From positions 729,414-793,413 of the forward strand of contig NZ_CP022314.1 in NCBI RefSeq assembly GCF_003352915.1: a stretch of 64,000 nt of DNA. Reading direction: 5' to 3'. Below the pieces are notes generated by a model, which was not told the origin of the DNA, ran no database searches, and saw only the letters and a list, made by a program, of their open reading frames with translations. Below, piece after piece: positions 34,721 to 42,792 of the stretch. Each line of letters starts with the position of its first letter. The stretch's first letter is position 1. This DNA is from Arthrobacter sp. PM3 (lineage in GTDB: Bacteria > Actinomycetota > Actinomycetes > Actinomycetales > Micrococcaceae). Position numbers and translations under genes: made by a program.

Positions 34721-35461
34721 GTGCTGCTGTCACCCAAAGACGCCTCCCGAAGCCTGGCGGCCGTGTTCACCCCCATCAAGTCCCGCGGACTCGTCGACGA
34801 GGTGTGCGGCCGGATCGAACAGGCGGTGGAAACCGGGCTCCTGACCAGCGGACAGCGGCTGCCCAACGAAACCGAACTTGCCGCCGCACTCGGCGTGTCT
34901 GCGGTGACGGCGCGGGAGGCCCTGTCCCAGCTGCGGGCCTCGGGCATCATCCGGACCGCCCGCGGCCGCAGCGGCGGAAGCTTCATCGCCGACAACGTGC
35001 TCCCCTCCCGGGAACGGGCCCTGGCGCAACTGCACGGGCTGAGCCGGCTGCAAATCAGGGACCTGGCCCTGCACTACCAGGCGATCGCCGCCGCGTGCGC
35101 TGGCGTCGCCGCCCGGCGCTCCGACGCCGCCGACATCGCCACGCTGCGCTCGTTCATCCCCGCCATGGACGATGACCCGCTCAGCTGGCGCCTGGCGCTC
35201 TCCGAGTTCCTGCTCGAAGTCGCGGCCATTGCCCGCTCCGCCCGGCTCGCCCGGGAACTGATCCGGCTGCAGGCCGATCTCGGCACCCTCACCCTGCTGC
35301 CCTGCGCCGACGCGGGCTACCGCGGGCGCACCACGCTGCTGCTGGAGGACGTGGCGGCGGCCATCGAAGCCCACCAGCCAGGGGCCTCGGAAACCGGGGT
35401 CAAGGCCCTCATCTCCGCCACGACGGACTGGCTGCTCACCGAGCAGGCCAAACGCTATTGA
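34721..35461 (+). CDS. FadR/GntR-family regulator (FCD type)
   Basis: A 246-residue regulator with an N-terminal winged helix (DEVCGRIEQAVETGLLTSGQRLPNETELAAALGVSAVTAREALSQLRASGII, about 25-75) and an all-helical FCD-like effector domain. GGGAGG precedes the GTG start. Divergence from the potADBC operon and linkage to a Cache-domain protein suggest it controls uptake of an amine or acid. Its stop codon opens a four-copy 14-bp repeat. Confidence 0.88.
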   Translation: MLLSPKDASRSLAAVFTPIKSRGLVDEVCGRIEQAVETGLLTSGQRLPNETELAAALGVSAVTAREALSQLRASGIIRTARGRSGGSFIADNVLPSRERALAQLHGLSRLQIRDLALHYQAIAAACAGVAARRSDAADIATLRSFIPAMDDDPLSWRLALSEFLLEVAAIARSARLARELIRLQADLGTLTLLPCADAGYRGRTTLLLEDVAAAIEAHQPGASETGVKALISATTDWLLTEQAKRY

Positions 35462-35513
35462 CCACGGAATGTTGACCCCGGAACTTTGACCCCAGAACGT
35501 TGACCACAGGATC
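35458..35513 (+). repeat. Four tandem 14-bp TTGACC repeats
   Basis: Four consecutive 14-bp units beginning TTGACC[AC]C[GA]G (35458, 35472, 35486, 35500) fill most of the gap between the regulator and the Cache gene and include the regulator's stop codon. Each TTGACC could act as a -35 box or a binding half-site. Confidence 0.8.
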
Positions 35514-35540
35514 CCGGCCCTTCGAGCTAAGGCAGCGACC

Positions 35541-36320
35541 ATGACCAAAACCACCTCCACCGCAGGTCAGGCGGCAGGTTCACCCGACGCACCGGACTAC
35601 CCGAGGACGTCAGGCCCAAGTTTGTCGGGTCCGGGACCTGCCGGACGGGCCGCCGCCGAGCTCGACGCCACGATCGCCGGCATCGAGCACCGGCTGGCCG
35701 CGTGGGCCGCCGAGGCCGGAGCGGCCTTGGCCGCCCTGTCCGGAAAGGTCACCGGCACGGCCGTGGACAAGCTCATCCGGCCGGTCGTCGAGGAGCTCGT
35801 GCAGCTGCCGGACGGCTATGCTGCGGGCGCCGGGTTCATCGCCAACGCCGGACTCCTCGGGCCCGGGCGCAGCTACATCGCCTGGTGGCAGGGCCCGGAC
35901 CTGGAACCCGTAGACGCCCTGGCCAACTTCAGCCCCAACTCCATCAGCCGCTACGTCAAGGCCGAGTGGTTCCGGATCCCCGTCGAAACAGGCCAGGCGC
36001 ATGTCACCGGGCCGTACGTGGATTTCCTCTGCAGCGACGAGTACGTCCTGACCTTCACCCACCCGGTTTTCACCCGGCCGGACGGCCCTGTGGCGGGAAT
36101 TGTGGGCATCGACGTCACAGTCCAGCGGCTTGAACGCGGCGCCATGCCGGCGCTGCGGCGCATCGGGGCCCGGGCCACCCTGGTCAACGCCGACGGCCGG
36201 GCGGTCGTCTCAGCCGCGCCCGACATCGACGCCGGCGACCTCACCGCGCCGGAGGCGCCGTGCACGCACTACTCCGTGGGGCGCACGTTCACGGTCTGGA
36301 GCGATGCCGCCGGGCTGTGA
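35541..36320 (+). CDS. Soluble Cache (PDC)-domain protein
   Basis: A 259-residue protein with no signal peptide or membrane helix. Residues about 60-220 match a PDC/Cache ligand-sensing fold: YAAGAGFIANAGLL, YIAWWQG, YVKAEWFRIPVETGQAHVTGPYVDFLCSDEYVLTFTHPVF and VAGIVGIDVTVQRLE. Cache domains are normally extracellular parts of chemoreceptors or kinases, whereas here the domain stands alone and appears cytoplasmic. Linkage to a FadR-type regulator and an ABC importer suggests it senses the transported ligand, or binds it enzymatically. Confidence 0.78.
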   Translation: MTKTTSTAGQAAGSPDAPDYPRTSGPSLSGPGPAGRAAAELDATIAGIEHRLAAWAAEAGAALAALSGKVTGTAVDKLIRPVVEELVQLPDGYAAGAGFIANAGLLGPGRSYIAWWQGPDLEPVDALANFSPNSISRYVKAEWFRIPVETGQAHVTGPYVDFLCSDEYVLTFTHPVFTRPDGPVAGIVGIDVTVQRLERGAMPALRRIGARATLVNADGRAVVSAAPDIDAGDLTAPEAPCTHYSVGRTFTVWSDAAGL

Positions 36321-36401
36321 CGCCGGCGGTGCCGCATTGCCCGCCCCGCCGCGGCGCGGGACTTGCTAAACTTGGGCCCCAAGGCCCGCTGTTCCGGGCC
36401 T

Positions 36402-36442
36402 CCGGACGACGGTTCAGTACCCGGCACGCGACAAGACTGGCC
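36402..36442 (+). promoter_or_regulatory. Guanidine-III (ykkC-III) riboswitch
   Basis: The three conserved blocks of the guanidine-III aptamer occur in order and spacing: CCGGACGA (36402-36409), GTACCCGG (36417-36424) and GACAAGAC (36430-36437). TTCAGT and ACTGGCC pair as the variable stem. The aptamer ends 1 nt before the CAGGAG ribosome site (36444-36449) of the SMR exporter gene, the usual layout for translational activation by guanidinium. Confidence 0.88.
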
Positions 36443-36455
36443 ACAGGAGCTTGTC

Positions 36456-36779
36456 ATGTCGTGGCTGATACTCGTTCTTTCCGGGGCGCTGGAGGCCGTC
36501 TGGGCCGCCGCCCTGCACCGCACCGCGCAGGCAACGGGCCGCCGCAGGATCGTCCCCGCCCTCGTCTTCCTCGTCTCGGTCCTGGCCAGCACCGGGGGCC
36601 TCGCCGTCGCCCTGCAGAGCATCCCGACCGGCACCGGCTACGCCGTGTGGGTGGGCGTCGGCGTTGTGCTGACGTCGGCGTACGCCATCATCACCAAAGT
36701 TGAACGAGCAACACTTTCCCGGCTCCTGCTGCTCGGCGGCATCGCCGCCGGCGTCGTCGGGCTGAAGCTGGTGGCATGA
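36456..36779 (+). CDS. SMR guanidinium exporter subunit (Gdx/SugE-like)
   Basis: A 107-residue four-helix small multidrug resistance protein. The helix-1 motif LEAVWAAAL, carrying the essential Glu with WA next to it, is the Gdx (SugE) form rather than the EmrE form. GYAVWVGVG in helix 3 and the ending GLKLVA also fit. The ATG has CAGGAG 7 nt upstream, directly under the guanidine-III riboswitch. Together with the next gene it probably forms a heterodimeric guanidinium/proton antiporter. Confidence 0.9.
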   Translation: MSWLILVLSGALEAVWAAALHRTAQATGRRRIVPALVFLVSVLASTGGLAVALQSIPTGTGYAVWVGVGVVLTSAYAIITKVERATLSRLLLLGGIAAGVVGLKLVA

Positions 36780-37159
36780 TGACGACGACACCGCGCACGG
36801 CACACCGGCCGGCCCCGGCCCTCGCCTGGCTGGTCCTGCTCGCCTCCGCCGTCCTGGAGGCCGTCTGGGCTACCGCCTTGGGCCTGTCCGACGGCTTCAG
36901 CCGGCCGCTGCCGACCCTCGTGTTCGCGGTGGCCGCCACCTTGAGCATGGCCGGGCTCGGCCTGGCCGTGAGGCGTATTCCGCTCGGCACGGCCTACGCC
37001 GTCTGGGTGGGAATCGGCGCGGCGCTGACGGTCGGCTGGGCGATGGCCACCGGCGTCGAACCCGCCAGCCCGCTTAAGCTGCTGTTCATCGCCGCCATTG
37101 TCGGCTGCGCAGCGGGCCTGAAGCTCCTGCCGGCCGGTGAAGCGGCAGCCCCGGAATAG
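36776..37159 (+). CDS. SMR guanidinium exporter partner subunit (Gdx-like)
   Basis: A 127-residue SMR protein with four helices, helix-1 motif LEAVWATALGLSDGFSRP, GTAYAVWVGIG in helix 3 and a short charged tail. It overlaps the first SMR gene (ATGATGA at 36776), so the two are translated together. Paired SMR genes usually encode antiparallel heterodimers. Control by the upstream riboswitch is inferred for both. Confidence 0.9.
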   Translation: MMTTTPRTAHRPAPALAWLVLLASAVLEAVWATALGLSDGFSRPLPTLVFAVAATLSMAGLGLAVRRIPLGTAYAVWVGIGAALTVGWAMATGVEPASPLKLLFIAAIVGCAAGLKLLPAGEAAAPE

Positions 37160-37220
37160 CAGCGCGCGCCCGGCGGTTCTTGGCAGGGACGGAACCACCC
37201 ACAGCGCGAACGGAGACCAC

Positions 37221-38231
37221 ATGACGGCAACACCAGTCCAGCTCGGCGACGGCCTCACAGTCAGCCCCCTGGGCTTCGGCGGCATGGCCCTGACCCCTGT
37301 CTACGGGGACGTGGACCCGGCCGAAGCCCTGAAAACCCTGCACCACGCGCTCGACGCCGGCGTCACGTTCCTGGACACCGCCGACATTTACGGCGGCGGC
37401 AGCAACGAGGAACTGATCGGACAGCTGCTCCGGGAACGGCGCGGCGAGGTCCAGCTGGCCACCAAGTTCGGCCTCGTGGGGACCCCGTCGGCCGGCTACA
37501 CGGATATCCGCGGCGACGCCGCCTACGTGAGACAGGCTGCGGACCGCAGCCTGCAGCGGCTCGGCACCGACGTGATCGACCTCTACTACCTGCACCGCCG
37601 TGACCTCCGCGTTCCGATTGTGGAAACCGTGGAGGCCATGGCGGAGCTGGTGCGCGCCGGCAAGGTGCGGCACCTGGGCCTGTCCGAAGTGACGGCCGAG
37701 GAGCTGCGGGAGGCCAGCAGCGTCCACCCGATCGCCGCGGTCCAGAGCGAGTGGTCCATCTGGAGCCGCGACGTGGAACGCAACGTGGTTCCTGCCGCGG
37801 CGTCGCTGGGCGTGGGCTTCGTTCCCTACTCGCCGCTGGGACGGGGATTCCTCACCGGCACCGTGGACGCCTCGAAACTGGGCAGCAACGACTTCCGCCG
37901 CAACATCCCCCGCTTCGCCGAAACCGCGCTGGACGCCAACCAGGCCGTGGTCGCCGCGGTCCGGGCTGTCGCCGCCGAACTCAGCAACCCGGGACACACC
38001 GCGACTCCGGCCCAGGTGGCGCTGGCCTGGCTACTCGCCCAGGGCCGCAAACTCGGGTTGCCCGTGGTCCCGATTCCCGGCACGCGCCAGGCGGGCCGGA
38101 TCGACGAGAACCTGGGCGCCCTGGCGCTCGAGTTGACGCCGGCCCAGCTCGGGACGCTCGACGCCGCGGCGGACGCCGTGGTCGGCTCCCGGGCGGCCGA
38201 CCCGAGCTGGGTCTCCCAGGGCCGCGAATAG
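37221..38231 (+). CDS. Aldo-keto reductase
   Basis: A 336-residue NADPH-dependent (beta/alpha)8 oxidoreductase. The catalytic tetrad is visible: Asp and Tyr in FLDTADIYGGG, Lys in LATKFGL and His in LYYLHRRD. The C-terminal cofactor site IPGTRQAGRIDENLGA is typical of potassium-channel-beta-like and AKR13 enzymes. The ATG at 37221 follows CGGAGA. The carbonyl substrate is unknown. Not obviously linked to the neighbouring genes. Confidence 0.92.
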   Translation: MTATPVQLGDGLTVSPLGFGGMALTPVYGDVDPAEALKTLHHALDAGVTFLDTADIYGGGSNEELIGQLLRERRGEVQLATKFGLVGTPSAGYTDIRGDAAYVRQAADRSLQRLGTDVIDLYYLHRRDLRVPIVETVEAMAELVRAGKVRHLGLSEVTAEELREASSVHPIAAVQSEWSIWSRDVERNVVPAAASLGVGFVPYSPLGRGFLTGTVDASKLGSNDFRRNIPRFAETALDANQAVVAAVRAVAAELSNPGHTATPAQVALAWLLAQGRKLGLPVVPIPGTRQAGRIDENLGALALELTPAQLGTLDAAADAVVGSRAADPSWVSQGRE

Positions 38232-38251
38232 GCCGTCCTAGACTGAAGCCC

Positions 38252-38902
38252 ATGGACTCGCTTATTCACTCGTTACGTGACATCACCATCCGCAGGATTT
38301 CAGTCAGCGAGATGGACAACAACGTGTACCTGCTGACCGCGAAAGCCTCTGGTGCCCAGCTCCTGATCGATGCGGCCGATGACTTGGCCGCCATCCAGGG
38401 GCTGCTCGCCGACGCCGCCGCGGATACGGCCGCGACGCCGAAGCTGGCGCTGATCGCCACCACCCACCAGCACTGGGACCACGTCCGCGCGCTGCCGGGC
38501 CTCGTGGAAGCCACCGGGGCGAGGACCGCCGCCGGGACCCTGGATGCTCCGGAGCTGCCGGTGCCGGTGGACGTACTGCTCGATCACGGGGACGTCGGCA
38601 ACTTCGACGGTTTCGACGTGACGGCAGTGCACCTGCGCGGGCATACACCCGGCTCGGTGGCGCTCGTGTACCAGGACCCGGCGGGCCCGGCGCACATCTT
38701 CTCCGGCGACTCGCTGTTTCCCGGCGGCGTGGGCAACACGCAGAAGGACCCGGAACGGTTTGCCCGGCTGATCACCGACGTGAGCGAGCGGCTGTTCGAC
38801 GTCTACCCGGATGACACCGTGGTGCACCCCGGCCACGGCAGGCCCACCACCCTGGGCGCGGAACGGCCGCACCTGGACGAGTGGCGCACCCGCGGCTGGT
38901 AG
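38252..38902 (+). CDS. Metallo-beta-lactamase-fold hydrolase
   Basis: A 216-residue MBL hydrolase. Metal ligands appear in order: THQHWDH (HxHxDH), LRGHTPGS, FSGDSLF and VHPGHG, the glyoxalase II-like pattern. It is cytoplasmic and short for a glyoxalase II, so a general thioester or lactone hydrolase is as likely. It starts 20 bp after the aldo-keto reductase and may be co-transcribed; a joint role in aldehyde detoxification is conceivable. Confidence 0.88.
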   Translation: MDSLIHSLRDITIRRISVSEMDNNVYLLTAKASGAQLLIDAADDLAAIQGLLADAAADTAATPKLALIATTHQHWDHVRALPGLVEATGARTAAGTLDAPELPVPVDVLLDHGDVGNFDGFDVTAVHLRGHTPGSVALVYQDPAGPAHIFSGDSLFPGGVGNTQKDPERFARLITDVSERLFDVYPDDTVVHPGHGRPTTLGAERPHLDEWRTRGW

Positions 38903-39054
38903 CTGGCGCCAGGCTTTGTGACTTGCGTAGCGAAGATCCTGGGGCCACGACCGCCGGTTCCCTGACCGTGGAGCCGCGCCGGCGAGGGCCCCGACCCGAG
39001 CTTGCGAGGGCCGGGAGCCGGTGCGGACTTGCGAGGTTAGGGAGCGGTTGGGGA

Positions 39055-40929
39055 TTAGCGGCCGCGGCGCTCGTTCGAGGCCGGGGCCGACGCGCGGCGC
39101 GGGCCGCTGCGGGCCGGACGCCCGTTGCCGGAGCGGCCGTTGCCGCCGCCGGCGTACGACCCGCCCGACGTGCCGCCGGTGTTGGAAGACCACACCGTGG
39201 CCGCGCCACCGGACTTGGCACCACTGGACTTGGCACCGGCGGCAGCCCGCTGGCCCGTGGCCGGACGCCCGCCGCGCTGGCCGCCGGCCGATGCGCCCGT
39301 GCGGGGAGCACCGCTGCGGGGAGCAGAAGCCCCACGGGTGTCGCTGCGTCCGTCTGCGGCGCGGCCGTCGGAGCCGCGGCCGGCCGCGGCACGCCCGCCG
39401 GCGGCCGGGACGTCGTTGTGGTGCGCGTACGCCGTGGCGCGGCCGCGACCCCGGGCGTTGCGGCGCTCGGCGCGCGCGGCGTCGGCACGGTCCTGGTTCT
39501 GCTCCGCGACGCGGTCCGCGGCGTCGCGCGCGGCGGCCCGGCCCTCGTAAGCGACAGCGCGGCGCTCGGCGCGGGGAAGGTCGGTGCGGGGCGCCTCGGC
39601 GGACACCCGTCCGCGTCCACCCCGGCCGCCGCGGCCACCCGCCGTGGGTGCAGCCTGGCGGCGGGCGCGCTTGCGCTCGGCGTTGGCGCCGGTGGAGGTG
39701 CCGCCGCCGTGGTTCATCTTGGCGGCCAGCAGCGCGGCGCGGGTGCGGGGATCGATCTTCTCGGCCATTTCGCCGACGAGCTCGGCCACCAGCGGGGAGT
39801 TGGCGGTGACGCGCTCAAAATTGACGTCGACGCCGGCGGCCTTCATGAGCTTCTTGACGTCCGCCTGCTGTTCCGGCAGGGTCAGCGTGACCACGGTGCC
39901 GTCGGAACCGGCGCGGGCGGTACGGCCGGAGCGGTGCAGGTAGGCCTTGTGCTCCGTGGGCGGATCGACGTGGATGACGAGTTCGACGTCGTCCACGTGG
40001 ACGCCGCGGGCCGCGACGTCGGTGGCCACCAGGACGCGGACGTCGCCGGAGGAGAACTCGGCCAGGTTGCGGTCGCGGGCGTTCTGCGAGAGGTTGCCGT
40101 GCAGGTCGACGGCGGGGATGCCGGCGTCGGTGAGCGTCTTGGCCAGCTTGCGGGCGTGGTGCTTGGTACGCATGAAGAGCACACGGCGCCCGGCGCCCGA
40201 GGCGAGTTCGACGATCAGCTGCTTCTTGACGGTCTGGTCGTTGACCACCAGGACGTGGTGCTCCATGGTGGTCACCGCGGCCTGCGGGTCGTCCACGGAG
40301 TGGGTCAGCGGGTTGGACAGGTAGCGCTGGACGATCTTGTCGACGCCGTTGTCCAGCGTGGCGGAGAAGAGCAGGCGCTGGCCCTGGCTGGGCGTCATGT
40401 CCATGAGCTTCTTGACCACGGGGAGGAAGCCGAGGTCAGCCATGTGGTCGGCCTCGTCCAGGACGGTGATTTCGACGGCCTCGAGGGTCAGGATGCGCTG
40501 GCGGATCAGGTCCTCCAGGCGGCCGGGGCAGGCGATGACGATGTCGACGCCGGCGCGCAGCGCCTTCTCCTGGCGGGCCTGGGAGATGCCGCCGTAGATG
40601 ACGGTGGTGGTCAGGCCGGCGGCCTTGGCCAGCGGCTCGATCGTCGCGTTGATCTGGGTGGCGAGCTCGCGGGTGGGGGCGAGGACCAGGCCCATGGGGC
40701 GGCCCGGCTTGCGGAAGTAGCCGGCCTCGCGCTCGGCGAGCCGTGCCACGAGCGGGATGGCGAAGGCGATGGTCTTGCCGGAGCCGGTGCGGCCGCGGCC
40801 CAGGACGTCGCGTCCGGCCAGGGTGTCCGGCAGGGTCTTGACCTGGATGGGGAACGGTTCAACGATCCCCTGGGCGGTGAGGGTGTCGGCGAGGGCCTTG
40901 GGCGTGCCGAGGGCAGCAAAAGTAGTCAT
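39055..40929 (-). CDS. DEAD-box RNA helicase with Gly/Arg-rich tail
   Basis: A 624-residue helicase: Q motif (IVEPFPIQVKTLP), Walker A GRTGSGKT, PTRELATQI, VLDEADHMADLGF, SATLDN, and HRSGRTARAG. The C-terminal 230 residues are low-complexity, rich in Arg, Gly and Ala, with GGRGGRGGRGR-type repeats that bind RNA non-specifically. Such enzymes remodel ribosomal or mRNA structures, often in the cold. ATG 40929 (MTTFAALG) is preferred; a TTG at 40938 would add three residues. A long 5' leader precedes it. Confidence 0.93.
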   Translation of the reverse strand: MTTFAALGTPKALADTLTAQGIVEPFPIQVKTLPDTLAGRDVLGRGRTGSGKTIAFAIPLVARLAEREAGYFRKPGRPMGLVLAPTRELATQINATIEPLAKAAGLTTTVIYGGISQARQEKALRAGVDIVIACPGRLEDLIRQRILTLEAVEITVLDEADHMADLGFLPVVKKLMDMTPSQGQRLLFSATLDNGVDKIVQRYLSNPLTHSVDDPQAAVTTMEHHVLVVNDQTVKKQLIVELASGAGRRVLFMRTKHHARKLAKTLTDAGIPAVDLHGNLSQNARDRNLAEFSSGDVRVLVATDVAARGVHVDDVELVIHVDPPTEHKAYLHRSGRTARAGSDGTVVTLTLPEQQADVKKLMKAAGVDVNFERVTANSPLVAELVGEMAEKIDPRTRAALLAAKMNHGGGTSTGANAERKRARRQAAPTAGGRGGRGGRGRVSAEAPRTDLPRAERRAVAYEGRAAARDAADRVAEQNQDRADAARAERRNARGRGRATAYAHHNDVPAAGGRAAAGRGSDGRAADGRSDTRGASAPRSGAPRTGASAGGQRGGRPATGQRAAAGAKSSGAKSGGAATVWSSNTGGTSGGSYAGGGNGRSGNGRPARSGPRRASAPASNERRGR

Positions 40930-41104
40930 GTGTTTCAAAGGTCTTTCAGGCGGTATCCGTGCGGATATCGGCCCCCGGCGCCGGTTGGCCCAGGGGTTCG
41001 CCGAAGAAAAGTCAGGTGGTCAACCGGGCTGCTGCCAAAGTTCGGCAGGCGGCCGCCGGGACCAAATGGAACGCGTTCATCGACGCAGGATGTGCCTCTC
41101 ACAT

Positions 41105-41184
41105 GAAAAAACCCACTACCTGCCAGAAGATTTCCGAAGAAATCCGGCAGGAGCTCCGGCGGCTAAACCGGAACCGGTAGTGGG
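41105..41184 (-). terminator. Branched intrinsic terminator upstream of the helicase gene
   Basis: On the minus strand a 9-bp closing stem (CCCACTACC, 41184-41176, with GGTAGTGGG, 41120-41112) encloses two smaller hairpins and is followed directly by six T (41111-41106). One inner hairpin has GATTTC/GAAATC around a CGAA loop within CTGCC/GGCAG. It terminates the 101-residue gene or attenuates the helicase. The 40930-41262 gap holds only this element and the 175-nt helicase leader. Confidence 0.75.
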
Positions 41185-41262
41185 CATCACTGCACATCAA
41201 GTTTCACCAGTCTACCATCCGGCCGGGCCGGGCCCCGTGTCGGCCGCCGTTGGGGCAGCTCC

Positions 41263-41568
41263 CTAGCCGGCCAAGGTAGGGGCCTGGAACAGCGGCATAT
41301 GGGACGGCTGGGCAGGCGTTCGGACCGGTGTCCGGGACGCCACCTTGGCCGTGGCCGGGTCCGCCGCCCGCAGGATGACGAGCGCCTCGGCGTCGATCAG
41401 CCGCCGCGTTCCCGTCCGGGAATCCAGGATCCAGAACAGATCCATAGCCGTGACCGTCTGGGTAACCGTGCCCCGGTGAAAAAGCTTGCCGTTGTGCCAG
41501 GCTTCGATCTCGTCGCCCACGTTCAGCTCACTCGAGCGGCGGATGTGCCGTGCCTCTTCAACGTCCAT
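41263..41568 (-). CDS. Conserved hypothetical protein, 101 residues
   Basis: A small cytoplasmic protein: MDVEEARHIRRSSELNVGDEI start, then a beta-rich core (EIEAWHNGKLFHRGTVTQTV, LFWILDSRTGTRRLID) and a variable tail. The core resembles a small SH3-like barrel, but I cannot name a family. The ATG at 41568 is chosen because the longer frame overlaps the divergent methyltransferase promoter. Followed by a strong branched terminator. Confidence 0.6.
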   Translation of the reverse strand: MDVEEARHIRRSSELNVGDEIEAWHNGKLFHRGTVTQTVTAMDLFWILDSRTGTRRLIDAEALVILRAADPATAKVASRTPVRTPAQPSHMPLFQAPTLAG

Positions 41569-41779
41569 GATCAATGCCTTCCCCAGCGGTCCAACGTCGT
41601 GTGCCCAGCATTCACGACGCACGTTTCGGGATGGTTTCCGGAGCGTGATTTCCGTGTGTCCGCCAGCGCTGGGCGGCCGTTGTGGACCGCCCACAGCGTT
41701 TGCCGCCGGCGTTGTTGACCGCAGTTGCGTCGCGGAGGAGCATGGTGGGCGGGCAGGGCGGCGAGAGGAGACGGACACG

Positions 41780-42790
41780 ATGCCGGGCATGGTCGCTGCT
41801 GGATTCTTTCGGGCCATCCAACTGGCTTTGTTCCCCCTCGCCGTCGCGGCGTACATCGCTACCGTCCCGCGGATGCTCGCCTACAGCCGGCGCACGGGAG
41901 TCTCGGCCACCTTGTTTGCCTCCCTCTACACCCGCTGCATGCAGCACCGGCTGCAGACACGGCCTGATGACCCTGCTGCCCGGCTCCTGGCGGTCATGCC
42001 GAATGTGTCCCGCGAAGGGCTCCGGCTGGAGACGGCACCCACCCTGGTGGGTCACCTGCTGACAGGCTACGTGCCCAGGATTTACCGCTACCCGTACCGG
42101 GGGCCGGCCCCGATGCGCCACCAGTCGACCGCACGCACCACGTACTACGACGCCGCCCTCCAGCGCCACCTGGCCGGCGTGGACCAACTCGTGATTCTCG
42201 GGGCGGGATTCGACACCCGGGTGTTCCGGCTGCCGCCGGGGAACCGCATGCGCTGCTTTGAAATCGACACGCCCCGGACCCAGGCCTACAAGATCGCGAT
42301 GCTCAAGAAAGCGGGCCTGCCCACGCATCTGGCCACCTATGTGAGCGCCGATTTCGAGACCGAGGACTGGATGGAAAAACTGGTGACGGCGGGCTTTGAT
42401 CCCGGCAGGCCCGCGTTCTTCATCTGGGAGGCGGTGACCATGTACCTGGACCGGGCCTCCGTGGAGGCGACACTGCGCAGGATCGCCGGCACCGCACCCG
42501 GCAGCGCCGTGGCCTTCGACTACTTCTCCACAGAAATCCTCGCCTCGGGATCGCCCTACATGCGGTACGCCAGGGCCGCGACGAACTACGTCGGCGAGCC
42601 GCTGAGCTTCGGCATCGACAACACTCCCCCGGCCAGGAAGAGCGCCTCCGACTTTGTCGGCTCCTTTGGGCTGATCCTTGAAGAACACAGGAATTTCGGC
42701 CGGGAGACCCGGTGGCGGTCCGCGCCGGCCGGGTTCGTCACCGCCGTCGTGCCCGCCGGCAGCGGACACAGCCGCCAGGAAGAGGGATAA
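41780..42790 (+). CDS. Class I methyltransferase, LCMT/PPM1-like
   Basis: A 336-residue SAM-dependent methyltransferase of the leucine-carboxyl-methyltransferase-like group common in actinobacteria. Visible are STARTTYYDAAL, VILGAGFDTRVFRLP (SAM motif I), FEIDTPRTQAYK, and FIWEAVTMYLD. A hydrophobic segment near residues 8-28 may anchor it to the membrane. GAGGAG lies upstream of the ATG. The substrate is unknown. It is followed by a second methyltransferase 2 bp on. Confidence 0.88.
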   Translation: MPGMVAAGFFRAIQLALFPLAVAAYIATVPRMLAYSRRTGVSATLFASLYTRCMQHRLQTRPDDPAARLLAVMPNVSREGLRLETAPTLVGHLLTGYVPRIYRYPYRGPAPMRHQSTARTTYYDAALQRHLAGVDQLVILGAGFDTRVFRLPPGNRMRCFEIDTPRTQAYKIAMLKKAGLPTHLATYVSADFETEDWMEKLVTAGFDPGRPAFFIWEAVTMYLDRASVEATLRRIAGTAPGSAVAFDYFSTEILASGSPYMRYARAATNYVGEPLSFGIDNTPPARKSASDFVGSFGLILEEHRNFGRETRWRSAPAGFVTAVVPAGSGHSRQEEG

Positions 42791-42792
42791 CC

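Noticed and set aside
38881..41106. Long + strand frame across the helicase
   Set aside because: Antisense to a clear DEAD-box helicase; its Arg/Gly-rich composition mirrors the helicase tail.
41486..41779. N-terminal extension of the LCMT-like methyltransferase
   Set aside because: The extension overlaps the divergent 101-residue gene and lacks a ribosome site; ATG 41780 has GAGGAG.
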